Shown here: positions 48,623 through 57,923 of the stretch, piece by piece
Numbering within the stretch: position 1 is the first letter of the stretch
Layout: the number at the start of each line of letters is the position of its first letter
DNA from: Hermatobates lingyangjiaoensis
Taxonomy: Eukaryota > Arthropoda > Insecta > Hemiptera > Hermatobatidae
DNA: 64,000 nt
Assembly (NCBI GenBank): GCA_026182355.1
Contig: JAPFBL010000009.1
Span: forward strand, 372,001 to 436,000
Direction of reading: 5' to 3'
Notes under the pieces: model-generated
Seen by the model: the letters and a program-made list of their open reading frames with translations, nothing else
What the model was told of the DNA's origin: nothing
Databases searched by the model: none
Made by a program: the position numbers and the translations under genes

Positions 48623-48800
48623 TATTTTTACTTTACTATAAATAAAAATTTATAAAATAAAAGTATCATGAAAAAATTGCATATTGATGGATTTAAATAT
48701 TTTGGGGCCTCCAAACTCTGTGTGTGTGTGTGCTTGTGTGTGTGTGTGTGTGTGTGTGTGTGCTTGTGTGTACTTCCTGGACAACACTTGGCCTCCGACC
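48623..48800 (+). mobile_element. Family X-like 5' fragment with (TG)n
   Basis: ACTTTACTATAAATAAA and GTATCATGAAAAAATTG resemble the family X 5' end. A (TG)n array with two CTTG interruptions follows at 48717-48770, the position where other X copies carry G/T repeats. Confidence 0.4.
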
Positions 48801-49497
48801 AGATTGGTTCATAAGACATTCACCAGCAGGTTGTTCACAAATTCATACATCCACTTATTATTGTTATCATGGAGTCAATGATGTTTTATTCTGAAAGATG
48901 ACCTCAGCCTCACCTGTTCTTCTTGAAAAACAATCAAGCTCCAATACTAAATAAAAATGTGAGTTGTATTTTTTCCACATTTTATTAGTTTGCAAAGCAC
49001 AATTTTATTATTTTTATTATATTATATTATTATAATATTTTTACTTATTTTTATTAATTTACAGAAGCGCAATTTTATTCAAAAAAACTTTTTTTTTTCT
49101 TATAAGAGTCAGATCAACCCATTTAATTGTGTCTCCACAACACTATGAAGACTAATTCAACCAAATACATTTTATATGAAATCAGAAAAACACACATCAC
49201 GCAAAAGTTGTTGAAACCACAAGCCCACAATGAATAAAGTACAGTAGGACTACTTAGCCCTTGTTGTCTTTTAACTTTCGTCTGGACCTACTATTTATTG
49301 TAATAATTTATTTTTTTTGCTATTAGTTAAATTGAAGAACTCAATATTATAACAGTTAAAGAATAGCACTTCCTTTCCAAAACATGGTAATAAACTTAGT
49401 GGTTGGTATTTCAGCTATGCATGTGATTACCTTTAGACTATGAACTACTCCAATGTTTATATTAAAGATTTTGAATGATAATTGTTTATACCGATAT

Positions 49498-49499
<2 letters not shown>
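48801..49499. other. AT-rich spacer
   Basis: No features recognised. Confidence 0.5.
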
Positions 49500-49527
<28 letters not shown>

Positions 49528-49528
<1 letters not shown>

Positions 49529-49710
49529 ACAATTAAAAGAAACGGTCCAGCGGACTTTTTTAAAATAAAATAAAAAACGAAGGAAACACACAGAAAGACA
49601 CAGACATAACTCACATCGATATTTCGACAATCGTCGTCATCAGGAGGTGCGAAGAGCGAAGAGTCCCGCAGGAAGACAGGGCGGTACTAGTACTAGTAGG
49701 TATAGGCGGT
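49528..49710 (-). mobile_element. D-type unit beside (TA)n
   Basis: (TA)n lies at 49500-49527. Reading the minus strand toward it gives the hammerhead-like motif (49643-49622), a GTGAGTTATGTCTGTG segment and the tail GTCCGCTGGACCGTTTC, which resembles the ACGGACCGTTTC tails at 61670 and 62960. Confidence 0.5.
49622..49643 (-). ncRNA. Hammerhead-like motif, D type, full core
   Basis: CTGATGA (49643-49637), spacer C, stem II GAC-GATT-GTC (49635-49626), GAAA (49625-49622). Every CUGANGA and GAAA base is present; the one-nucleotide spacer is the only core deviation. Confidence 0.55.
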
Positions 49711-49742
49711 TTTTATATATATTTATATATATATATATATAA

Positions 49743-49858
49743 AACAAGATTTCACAACAACCATATATAATAAAACTTAACGTCCAAACCACGTGCTTCA
49801 CGTGTTTACGTGAAGTTTACGTGTTTACGACGTATTTCACGTGTTGTGAAATCTTGTT
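49743..49858. mobile_element. Short palindrome of K-type tails between (TA)n tracts
   Basis: AACAAGATTTCACAAC (49743-49758) and its inverse (49843-49858) flank CACGTG-rich sequence, with (TA)n outside both arms. The hammerhead-like part is lost. Confidence 0.5.
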
Positions 49859-49877
49859 ATATATATTGATATATATA

Positions 49878-50056
49878 ACTTTAAATTACATAAAACACGA
49901 CACAGAAAAAACATTAAATGCACACTTACTAAATTCAATATTTCAAACTGTTGTCCTTCATCAATAGAATACTAGAAGAGAGAACGAACAAAGTTTGAAA
50001 TATTGAATTTAGTAACTGTCCATTTTATGTTTTTTCTGTTTTGTGTAATTTAAAGT
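49878..50056. mobile_element. Head-to-head palindrome of E-type hammerhead-like units
   Basis: Arms 49878-49948 and 49992-50056 are inverted copies (AACTTTAAATTAC and its partner at the ends). (TA)n lies left (49853-49877) and right (50093-50139). The minus-strand motif at 49941-49964 has TTGATGA, then a hairpin region, then GAAA; the first core base is changed. Confidence 0.5.
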
Positions 50057-50087
50057 TTTATAATCGGTCTGGATCGTTTTTTCAATT

Positions 50088-50092
<5 letters not shown>

Positions 50093-50139
<47 letters not shown>
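50093..50139 (+). repeat. (TA)n microsatellite
   Basis: About 23 TA units. A decayed D-like motif (TTGATGACGAGACG) follows at about 50186-50199. Confidence 0.95.
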
Positions 50140-50141
<2 letters not shown>

Positions 50142-52149
50142 GACAAGTGCTTGCTTGTTTTTGCTTTCTGCTACATCTTGCTGCTTGATGACGAGACGTA
50201 AATATAGCACTTCGTTTTGTAATCTCTGTAATGTGTTTTTTTTTTGTGAATTTAGTTTATATATATATTGTACAACGCGTTCATGAATGGAAAAACAAGT
50301 GTTTGTTTGAATGGTTTACTTTGATCGTCACTATGGGGAATATTGTGCGAATGACTGGGCAAGTGTTTGATTTGCAGAATGCAGGGAATGAAGGGAGGCA
50401 GAGCCGACGCAAGTGCCACTGACCTTCCACCTCCCAAAATAACAAGTATTCCTCCAACAAGGTCATCATCATTAGTCCGTTTTCACCTCAACACCTCAAT
50501 AGTGGCGTGTAATCGCAAACCTGTCTCCTTACCTCGATCCTGTAGACCAAGTCTGTAATCGCATCAAGGTTAAAGTAGTTGGCCTCTTGCGGAAAAGGGG
50601 ATCACACAAACTGCCTCCAAAGTACACATTTCCACTATTAGGTCCATAAGTTCACAGAAATGATTAATTATTTGAAGAAATTTATAACCGTTATTTTTTC
50701 CGCCAATTTTTTCAGATCAATTTTATTTAATAGAAAGAAAACTAATAATAAAGAACCTTAGAAATCACCGTTTCCTGGGTATTTTCTTAATTTCCTGAAA
50801 ACAATTATTGATGCTTTTATTTTATTTTTTTTCTGCTTTTTAATATCTATTGGGTAAAGAAAAATAAATTTAATACAGTAATAAAAAAGATTTTAAGCAC
50901 TAAAATTCACTGATTGATCATATAGTAGTAGGTGGATACTTAATCCCTGAAATCCTATCTTTTTAATTTTATATAATAAATTTTATTACAAACTTATATA
51001 TTCTCAACAATGTTATTTCTAATTGAAAAATTTTTACCAGTCTAACAAAATTTTTCTTAAAGCACATAATGGGCAATGAAGTGTATTTCCCGTAGTGTTA
51101 ATCAAATGCTAAGCATCTCGCAAACAATATCAATTCTATTTTTAGGTAGAATTATAAGAGAGTAAGAAATTCAATTATTTACTGTGAGAATAATGTCATG
51201 TTAAAATTTATTTTATTTTGACGAAATGTTAAAATTTGTTAACAGATGTAGTTTTTTTGATGATCAAAGAGATGGGTTGCTGACTTGTTAAACTTTTAGG
51301 GAAGTAGATAGATTGTTTTAGTCATTCACTTAATTAAAAGCGATAATAAAGGACAAGTACTGAGAGTTATATGATTGATTGAGTGTAGGTTATAGTTATA
51401 GCAGTGATGTAAAAAAGCATGATAAAGGAGGGGAGTTATCTGAGCGCTATCGATCATTGCAATCACGGGTGCTGGCACGATGAGTGACGTCTCACACTAT
51501 GGACAAGTGGCTTAATTCAGTTTATGAGGTACTAACAATCATATGCTGCAGCCATCTGCTATGAAATAACACAAAATATTCAATTGTGTTGTACATGAAG
51601 ATCATAAAGCTGGTAATAATCAGTGTCCACTCTACTTAGTCACTACAAAGGGCAGTCGTCTGTAACTTAAATTACCCGAGTGCCAAATCATGACTTTTAA
51701 CAGTAATCTGAGGGTCGCATTATGAAAATTATAAAAAGTAGACCTAAATAAAAAAATATAATATATTTTTATAAATCTTATTCAACCGAAGAAAACAGTA
51801 AATAAATATAATGGGAAAAAATACATTTCAGTACTTTAGATAAGCCATTTATTATTGAGCATGTATTACTTACTGTGAGGACAGTATCAGTCTTCTATTA
51901 ATGATCTATCTCTTTTATATTTGTTTCATTTTTCCCGGTTGTAAGGATGGCTGCACTCTATATCATATCAAATCGGATTGAGACGTCATCACTTTTTCAA
52001 CGTTGTATTTTCATAAGAAAACGACACTTACTAAGGGGGGAAGAATCCTTTTTTCACTGTTGAAGCAAATATATACTGCTAACATATGCGAGGAAGGGAA
52101 GGGACAAATAATAGAGTAGATAAAATTTAAAATTAAATAATGGAAGAAT
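50140..52149. other. Intergenic; GC-balanced patch at 50340-50600
   Basis: Overlapping short frames in 50252-50558 are not recognised. The rest is AT-rich. Confidence 0.4.
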
Positions 52150-52345
52150 AAGGCGCTACTTTGTTCTCCTCTAGTTGGGCTTATTGTCTTGTGTGACATG
52201 TGTTTTTAATGATTTATCACTTTGACCAATATAAATTCTATGACAACTTTTACACGGGATAATATCACTGCACTCTATTTTTCTGGTAGAGGTTTTAATT
52301 AACATATTGCTTATGTTATTAAGATTAGAAAAAAAAACTATATTA
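52150..52345 (-). pseudogene. Relic of a Penelope-like GIY-YIG endonuclease domain
   Basis: Translating the minus strand from 52345 gives a lysine-rich lead, then I-I-P-C-K-S-C-x-x-x-Y-I-G-Q-S-x-K-S-L-K-T-H. This matches the PLE endonuclease start (VYxIPC-x-x-C-x-x-x-YIGQT-x-x-x-L-x-x-R), with R changed to H. Stops follow about 15 residues later. It is diverged from the intact PLE at 58-60 kb and so belongs to another subfamily. Confidence 0.6.
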
Positions 52346-52454
52346 AAATCACGCTTTCCTGCAAGCCTAGCAAGTGGGTACAGTGACTCTTAATATGATC
52401 AAACTATGAGATTGGATATTAAATGGGATTCTGTAAAATTATCGGGAAGAATAC

Positions 52455-52640
52455 AGATTGAATAGTTTTGATGTGAAGTCGCTGTGTACTAATGTGCCTG
52501 CGTCTGATCTCTAGTGCTTGCTCCAGGTGGAATTAGTAAAGTACTCCCTCCCTCTACCTACCTGCGACCACAATACACTGGATACACTTAATCCAGTTAA
52601 TTAAGTTATGCCAAGTTTCACATGTTACCATATCATAAGT
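52455..52640 (+). pseudogene. Relic of a Penelope-like reverse transcriptase domain
   Basis: The plus strand reads S-F-D-V-K-S-L-x-T-N-V-P-A, a stop, then L-x-x-V-E-L and, further on, T-x-H-x-x-H-L-I-Q-L-I-K-L-C. This is the first catalytic-Asp block of PLE RTs (SFDVKSLFTNVP in the intact copy) with the following helix. Orientation is opposite to 52150-52345: the two relics are divergent, as at an inverted-tail junction. Confidence 0.6.
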
Positions 52641-52687
52641 CATTGAACCCTCTTCCTAGCCTGCTGGGAAACTTTATTTTAATATAG

Positions 52688-54351
52688 GTTTTACTTTACT
52701 ATAAGTAAAGTATAGTGATCGTGAAAAAATTCGATCTCGAGATTTTGACGGAATTACATGTTTTGAGGTCCCAGAAGTCGTTTTATGACGTTTTTACGAT
52801 GATGTCTGTGTGTGTGTGGGTGGGTGGGTGGGTGGGAGGGTGGGTGAGTGTGTTAGCATTGCTTGTTACCACGCTACGGTCCAGAATCTTTGATGGATCA
52901 AGTTGATATTTTACACAAAAATGAGCCTCATAAAGACGAAGATCCCTATTGTTTGGGAAGAATTATGCATGATGGGAAAGTCATTTTTTTTGCCAAAAAC
53001 CGTTTTTTTTTTAAACATTTATTTCTCCTAAACTGATAACCCTAGAGTTTTGAAATTTTGACATTATCTTTGAGGTTTCAAATGCAACAAACGAAAAATA
53101 TATTCAGAATTTTAAAACAACAGGAAATATTTTTTTTTCAATAAAATGTAAAAATTTTGACTTATAATTCAATCTCAAACCTTGTGAGAGCGATACAAAC
53201 CATACTGTTTGACAGATAAGAATGAAACTATGCCTATAAATAAAACATTATATGGAGAATGAGTTGAGATATTTTTTTTTAGCATTACATTCGCTAAAGG
53301 GGCGTTACAGTACGATTTGTGTTTGCAGAAAATGTTTTTTTGACGCTAAACGGCTGATTAAAAAATAATGAAAATTTGACCAAAAATGGAACAAAAAAAT
53401 AGCAATTTATAAAAAAAAAATCATGAAGTTTCAATTATGAGAAAGAGCAATAACGCTATAAAAACTGTTTGTTTATCTTAGACTAAGAGATCACCTGCTA
53501 TACTTGTCGAATTTTTTATATTTTTTTTCATTGTTTACATTGACTTAGAAATTTTTTGAGCGATTCCACTGAGATAAAATTGATATTTATAAAGGAACAA
53601 TTTAAATTGTTTATTGACTTATATGAGATGTAAGAGGAATAATATTGTGCAGGAAAATGATAACACTCACTCAGAAAAAAATCGTATATATGTTATTTGA
53701 CAAAGGGGAAGGAAAATGATCTTATTAAATACTAAGAAGCTTATTATTATTATTATTTTAAAGATTAAAATTCCCAGTATGATAATTTTATAAAAGACCA
53801 AAAATATAAATGATAATTCATAATCTGAATCTTTCGTTTAGAGATTAATAAATGTAATTATCGTACATCTTTAATTAACAAATCACCTTAAAACAACATT
53901 TTCTTCGCAGTTAAAGATGTTTTTCAGAGAAAAAAAGGGTATTTTCCTGTTTTAAATTTAAAAATTTTACTTTAATATTCAAAGTAGAAGGATGTCAAGT
54001 AAACGATGTAAGAAATCTACTGGCTGTTTGAACGAAAGCCATTCTCTTGTAGGAGAATAAATCGTTTCAGGAAATGTTCACTTTGGTTTTTCAATGATGT
54101 TATTACTGCTGTAGTTATACTAATGCAATTATTTGCAAATAATAAATTATTTGTGATGTACAAAAATAAGCTTATAAAATGATATGTCCTTCAATCACTA
54201 TCTGTACTACCTCAGGAATGACAGGCTAATAATTATATCCCATTTAGATGTTTACGTTATGCTTAAATGAGACGTTATGTTTTATATACTCAAGAAATTT
54301 GACATTAAGTTACTCATAGTAAAGTAGAGTGTAGGCCACTCCAGATTTTTT
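52688..54351 (+). mobile_element. Family X copy X2, uninterrupted
   Basis: It runs from TTACTTTACTATAAGTAAAG to GTAGGCCACTCCAGATTTTT. It carries a (GTGG)n array at 52806-52851 where X3 has poly-C/CACACC and X1 a short GT stretch. It provides the empty site for the insertions into X3. It has no coding frame. Confidence 0.6.
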
Positions 54352-55560
54352 CTTTCGTAATAACGATGGCAATATATATCATAATAATCTGTAAAATATA
54401 TAACCAGCTCTCTTTAGGTGACAGGTTATTGTGTTCAGTGTGTCTATCAAGGATGCATTGCGTTGCGATTTTTATCAGTTCAATGAAGTTTCAGAGTTCT
54501 TGTACCGGGTGTTCAAGCTTTGTTCATTATTACATATGAGTTCAACTACAAGTTGGAAGATTTCTACAATTCGACGTCCAGAAATAGTTAACTGTTTTGT
54601 CAGCTTGACGTAGAGGAGGAATTAATGAGTTATTCTTAGGAGGGGTTTGTGGGCTATAATATAAGGTTTTTTTATGTTTATACTAACGAATGTTAGTATC
54701 CACGACTTCTACACCTAGTCGAGCTGTGTACAAATACATTGTAACGGCAGAATGTGGAATCTGTCCTTTCAACCATTTGTATAAGATTCCTTACTTAGTG
54801 TTAGAAGGAGAGTCCTCTTATATTGTGTAAAGATTTTACAGCCACCCTTTGCACAAATGAAACTTACTAATATTAATTTTGTGTCTTTTTTTGTTTTAAT
54901 TAAAAGTTCAATATTTTCAGCTTTAAGAGCATTACCTGGCTTTATTAAGAGCTTTAATTATTTCATTAATTGTTTTAAGATACTATTTGTAAAATTTTGT
55001 TTATATGTCAGTATTTGAAGTGGGTTTTAAGAACTTCGAGGTATAACATTTGTGCACTGTTGTATAATTACTATAATTCAACACAGGCTTCACTAAGCTT
55101 AATTAAATAAGAAAAAACCGACTATTATTACAAATTGTTAAATTAGACCAAAACTTTAAAATAGTTTGTAGCAATTAGTTCTAAAATATAATAATTGAAG
55201 TATTCTAACATTGACTTATCCTGATTTCCTGACGCCACATTCTGGTTTTAAAAATTAAAACACTGAAACAATAGTGATTCGTGCCATCCAATCAAAGCGC
55301 AAGTAAGTCATTAAGTGAACTTACATTCAGAATTAATAGCATATAATAACCTGGGTCAAGAACCTAATGACCGCTACTGCCGGGCTCCCACCGAGTCTTA
55401 TTGTATGCACCTCAATCATTAAGAAGTCAACCAATGGAACACCATTCTTTTCAAGCATAACATACATGCAGGGTCTGACACTTGTTACTGATTCCTTTTA
55501 TTGTTTCATTAAACATTTTCCATTTTCACTTGATAAGTATAATGCTCATATATATAGTAT
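54352..55560. other. AT-rich intergenic DNA
   Basis: Unrecognised frames at 54431-54613 and 55367-55567. No splice-flanked exon is supported. Confidence 0.45.
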
Positions 55561-55682
55561 TGAGTAGCAGTTTGCTTCTCAACGTGAGTATTTCGCACTT
55601 CTTCTCGATGACGACGGATGTTGAAATATCGAAGTGAGTTCTCTGTAGTGACTTTTTGTGTTCTTTCCTATTTGTTAAAGTT
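55561..55682 (+). mobile_element. D-type unit ending at (TA)n
   Basis: The hammerhead-like motif (55605-55626) is followed by about 55 nt (GTGAGTTCTCTGTAGTGAC, then TATTTGTTAAAG) and then directly by the (TA)n that borders the inverted PLE copy. So one PLE-like end lies next to another. Confidence 0.5.
55605..55636 (+). ncRNA. Hammerhead-like motif, D type
   Basis: TCGATGA at 55605-55611 (first two core bases changed), spacer C, stem II GAC-GGAT-GTT, GAAA 55623-55626, then TATC. GAAGTG (55631-55636) can pair with CACTTC (55596-55601) as stem I with an internal loop. Confidence 0.4.
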
Positions 55683-55777
55683 TATATATATATATATATA
55701 TATGAATAATAATCAAAATAACACTTGATATAATAGATGGATTAATTTACCACAATGAAAACAATTTTTTAAAACAA

Positions 55778-55815
55778 TGCTCTAAGGCCTTTCGTTAATA
55801 CATCTTCGGAGAGCA
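55778..55815 (-). ncRNA. Hammerhead-like fold in the inverted PLE 3' end
   Basis: It is the reverse complement of the fold at 57808-57845, with identical sequence. Confidence 0.5.
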
Positions 55816-55843
55816 AGTGAACTAAAAAAACAATAAATACTTG

Positions 55844-57466
55844 CTAACTTGGCTGATTGAAATTTCCAAAATTGATGGCAACCCTGAATGTGTTTAATGA
55901 TGAAGTCTTCATCTGTCTAATTATCCCGTTAATCAAAACTTCATCTAATTTGTAGAGTCCTAGGCTATTGTTCATTAATTTCTCATAAAAGTTCTTTATG
56001 AGTGCACTTTCTACGATATTTCTTCTTCTTTCTGAAGACACATATATTAATTCATTTGCTTCATCCCAGTTAATCACATGATTACTGTCTCTTATGTGAA
56101 TGAACAAGGCACTCTTTTCGTCCTCTCTTCTGATGGAGTATTTGTGCTGTTTTATCCTTGTAAGAAGACCTTTGCTCGTCTGTCCAATGTAAGACATTTC
56201 ACAGTCAGTACATGGTATCCTGTATACACAACAGTCCTTTCTTTTTGGCTTATTGTTAACAAGTCTGTTAAACAAGTTACCATCATTACTGAACACAACA
56301 GAAACGTCCAATCTTTTCATAAATGAAGGCATATCTTTCAAACAAGGACTGTATGGAATGACTAACAAATTCCTTCTTGTGAACTGTTCTTCATTTTTTA
56401 ATATCATGGATTGTTTCACCTTTTTTATGATATTGTCGATTAACCTTTTTGGATACATTAAAGAATCTGCAATTTTGTAAATATTTTTGATTTCTTCATC
56501 TAAAAATTCCTCACTGCAAATTTTGAAAGCTCTTAAGAACATGCTACTAAAAACTGACTTTTTAGTTTTAAGTGGATGAGCCGAGAAGAAATGAACATAA
56601 GATGAAACATTGGTTGACTTCCTATGAATACTGTACTTTAATTTATCACCATTCCTATGTAAAAGTACATCCAAGAAAGGAAGTTTATTATTGTTTTCAT
56701 GTTCTATTGTAAATTTTATGGATGGTACAACCGTATTGAGGGTATCCAAAAAGGTGTTAACATTTTCATTTTCAGGCCAAATACATAATATATCATCGAC
56801 ATATCTAAACCATTTAGCATTAGTAGGTAGTATTGTAGGTAGGTAGGTGATCTCAAAATATTCCATATAGATATTACTTAAAACTGGGGAGAGACAATTT
56901 CCCATAGCCAATCCAAACTTTTGTTTATAAAATTTTTCTTGAAACGAAAAACAGCCATCCAATACACACAAACGAATCAACTCGATTAATTCTGGGATAG
57001 AAACTGGTAAATTTTGAACATGTTTGCCTAGTTCTGTCTCTAGGAAATTCAACACATCTTCAACAGGAACATTCGTAAAGAGAGATTTGACATCGAAGCT
57101 CACTAATTTACTATTTTGATAACAACAAGAATTTAGCTTTGATAAAAGATCAATATTATTCTTGATGTGACTATTAGAAATGGTACCCACTAATGGAGAC
57201 AAAACACGTACTAACCATTTTGATAACTTGTATCCAGCTGATCCAATTGAACTAACAATCTGTCTGGCTGGACAACCATCCTTATGTGTTTTAATCAAAC
57301 CATACATGTAGGGTAATGATGCAGATCTCTCAATAAATTTTGCAATTAAACTCTTATTATTGTTTAATATTAATTTTAATTTCTTGTTGAACAGATTGTT
57401 ATAATTTTCAGTAGGGTCTGAGTTTAATACCTCGTATATACTATTATCAGATAACAATAGTTCCAT
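55844..57466 (-). CDS. Penelope-like RT/endonuclease, N-terminally truncated copy (540 aa)
   Basis: The protein equals residues 263-802 of the intact copy, with one visible difference (N for Y at full-length residue 495, close behind the YVDD box). All RT boxes from YGLIKTHK onwards and the whole GIY-YIG endonuclease are present and open. The N-terminal 262 residues, including the KADK box, are missing because the copy is 5'-truncated. The ATG at 57466 is an internal methionine, so the frame is not a natural gene start. Near-identity to its neighbour suggests both arose in the same recent event. Confidence 0.8.
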   Translation of the reverse strand: MELLLSDNSIYEVLNSDPTENYNNLFNKKLKLILNNNKSLIAKFIERSASLPYMYGLIKTHKDGCPARQIVSSIGSAGYKLSKWLVRVLSPLVGTISNSHIKNNIDLLSKLNSCCYQNSKLVSFDVKSLFTNVPVEDVLNFLETELGKHVQNLPVSIPELIELIRLCVLDGCFSFQEKFYKQKFGLAMGNCLSPVLSNIYMEYFEITYLPTILPTNAKWFRYVDDILCIWPENENVNTFLDTLNTVVPSIKFTIEHENNNKLPFLDVLLHRNGDKLKYSIHRKSTNVSSYVHFFSAHPLKTKKSVFSSMFLRAFKICSEEFLDEEIKNIYKIADSLMYPKRLIDNIIKKVKQSMILKNEEQFTRRNLLVIPYSPCLKDMPSFMKRLDVSVVFSNDGNLFNRLVNNKPKRKDCCVYRIPCTDCEMSYIGQTSKGLLTRIKQHKYSIRREDEKSALFIHIRDSNHVINWDEANELIYVSSERRRNIVESALIKNFYEKLMNNSLGLYKLDEVLINGIIRQMKTSSLNTFRVAINFGNFNQPS

Positions 57467-57470
57467 TTTG

Positions 57471-57506
57471 AACTATTGCCTTATTATTATTATTATTATT
57501 TTGAAC
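57471..57506. other. Filler at the head-to-head PLE junction
   Basis: 36 bp, mostly (TTA)n, separate the inverted copy from the left pLTR. TTTTGAAC occurs at both edges of the filler (57465-57472 and 57499-57506), which could reflect microhomology or template switching at the junction. Confidence 0.6.
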
Positions 57507-57886
57507 AAGAGTGCCTTGTTCATTCACATAAGAGACAGTAATCATGTGATTAACTGGGATGAAGCAAATGAATTAATATATGTGTCTTCAGAAAGAAGAA
57601 GAAATATCGTAGAAAGTGCACTCATAAAGAACTTTTATGAGAAATTAATGAACAATAGCCTAGGACTCTACAAATTAGATGAAGTTTTGATTAACGGGAT
57701 AATTAGACAGATGAAGACTTCATCATTAAACACATTCAGGGTTGCCATCAATTTTGGAAATTTCAATCAGCCAAGTTAGCAAGTATTTATTGTTTTTTTA
57801 GTTCACTTGCTCTCCGAAGATGTATTAACGAAAGGCCTTAGAGCATTGTTTTAAAAAATTGTTTTCATTGTGGTAAATTAATCCAT
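57507..57886 (+). repeat. Left pseudo-LTR (pLTR) of the Penelope-like element
   Basis: 380 bp, repeated directly at 60060-60439 (constant offset 2553). It contains the last ~90 codons of the ORF (open from 57468 to the stop at 57779), the 3' UTR and the hammerhead-like fold at 57808-57845. It is followed by the 37-nt leader and the start codon. In known PLEs the pLTR carries the promoter; here I see no TATA box I can defend. Confidence 0.85.
57808..57845 (+). ncRNA. Compact hammerhead-like ribozyme fold in the PLE leader
   Basis: Stem I: TGCTCT (57808-57813) pairs with AGAGCA (57840-57845). The core is CCGAAGA (57814-57820; U4 changed to C), then one extra T, then a short stem II GT/AC around ATTA. 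GAAA is at 57830-57833. Stem III is the self-complementary AGGCCT, so it may need two molecules to form. H17 would be T57839, with cleavage just before stem I. Hammerhead variants in PLE pLTRs that cleave as dimers are established; activity of this one is inferred and the C4 change argues for caution. Confidence 0.55.
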
Positions 57887-57923
57887 CTATTATATCAAGT
57901 GTTATTTTGATTATTATTCATTC

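Larger units (their letters stand above)
55702..57470 (-). mobile_element. Inverted, 5'-truncated Penelope-like copy (inverted tail)
   Basis: Its 3' end is at 55702, directly beside (TA)n (55683-55701). It extends to 57470, where identity with the + copy stops inside the coding region, and it is almost identical to 58709-60439. It also contains the 37-nt leader (55702-55738) that in the + copy lies only upstream of the start codon (57887-57923). So its RNA template continued past a 3' end into a following unit. An insertion made of an inverted truncated copy joined to a direct one is typical of Penelope elements. Confidence 0.85.

Noticed and set aside
57468..57779. 103-codon frame as an independent gene
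   Set aside because: It is the pLTR's piece of the PLE C-terminus with a chance start in the (TTA)n filler.
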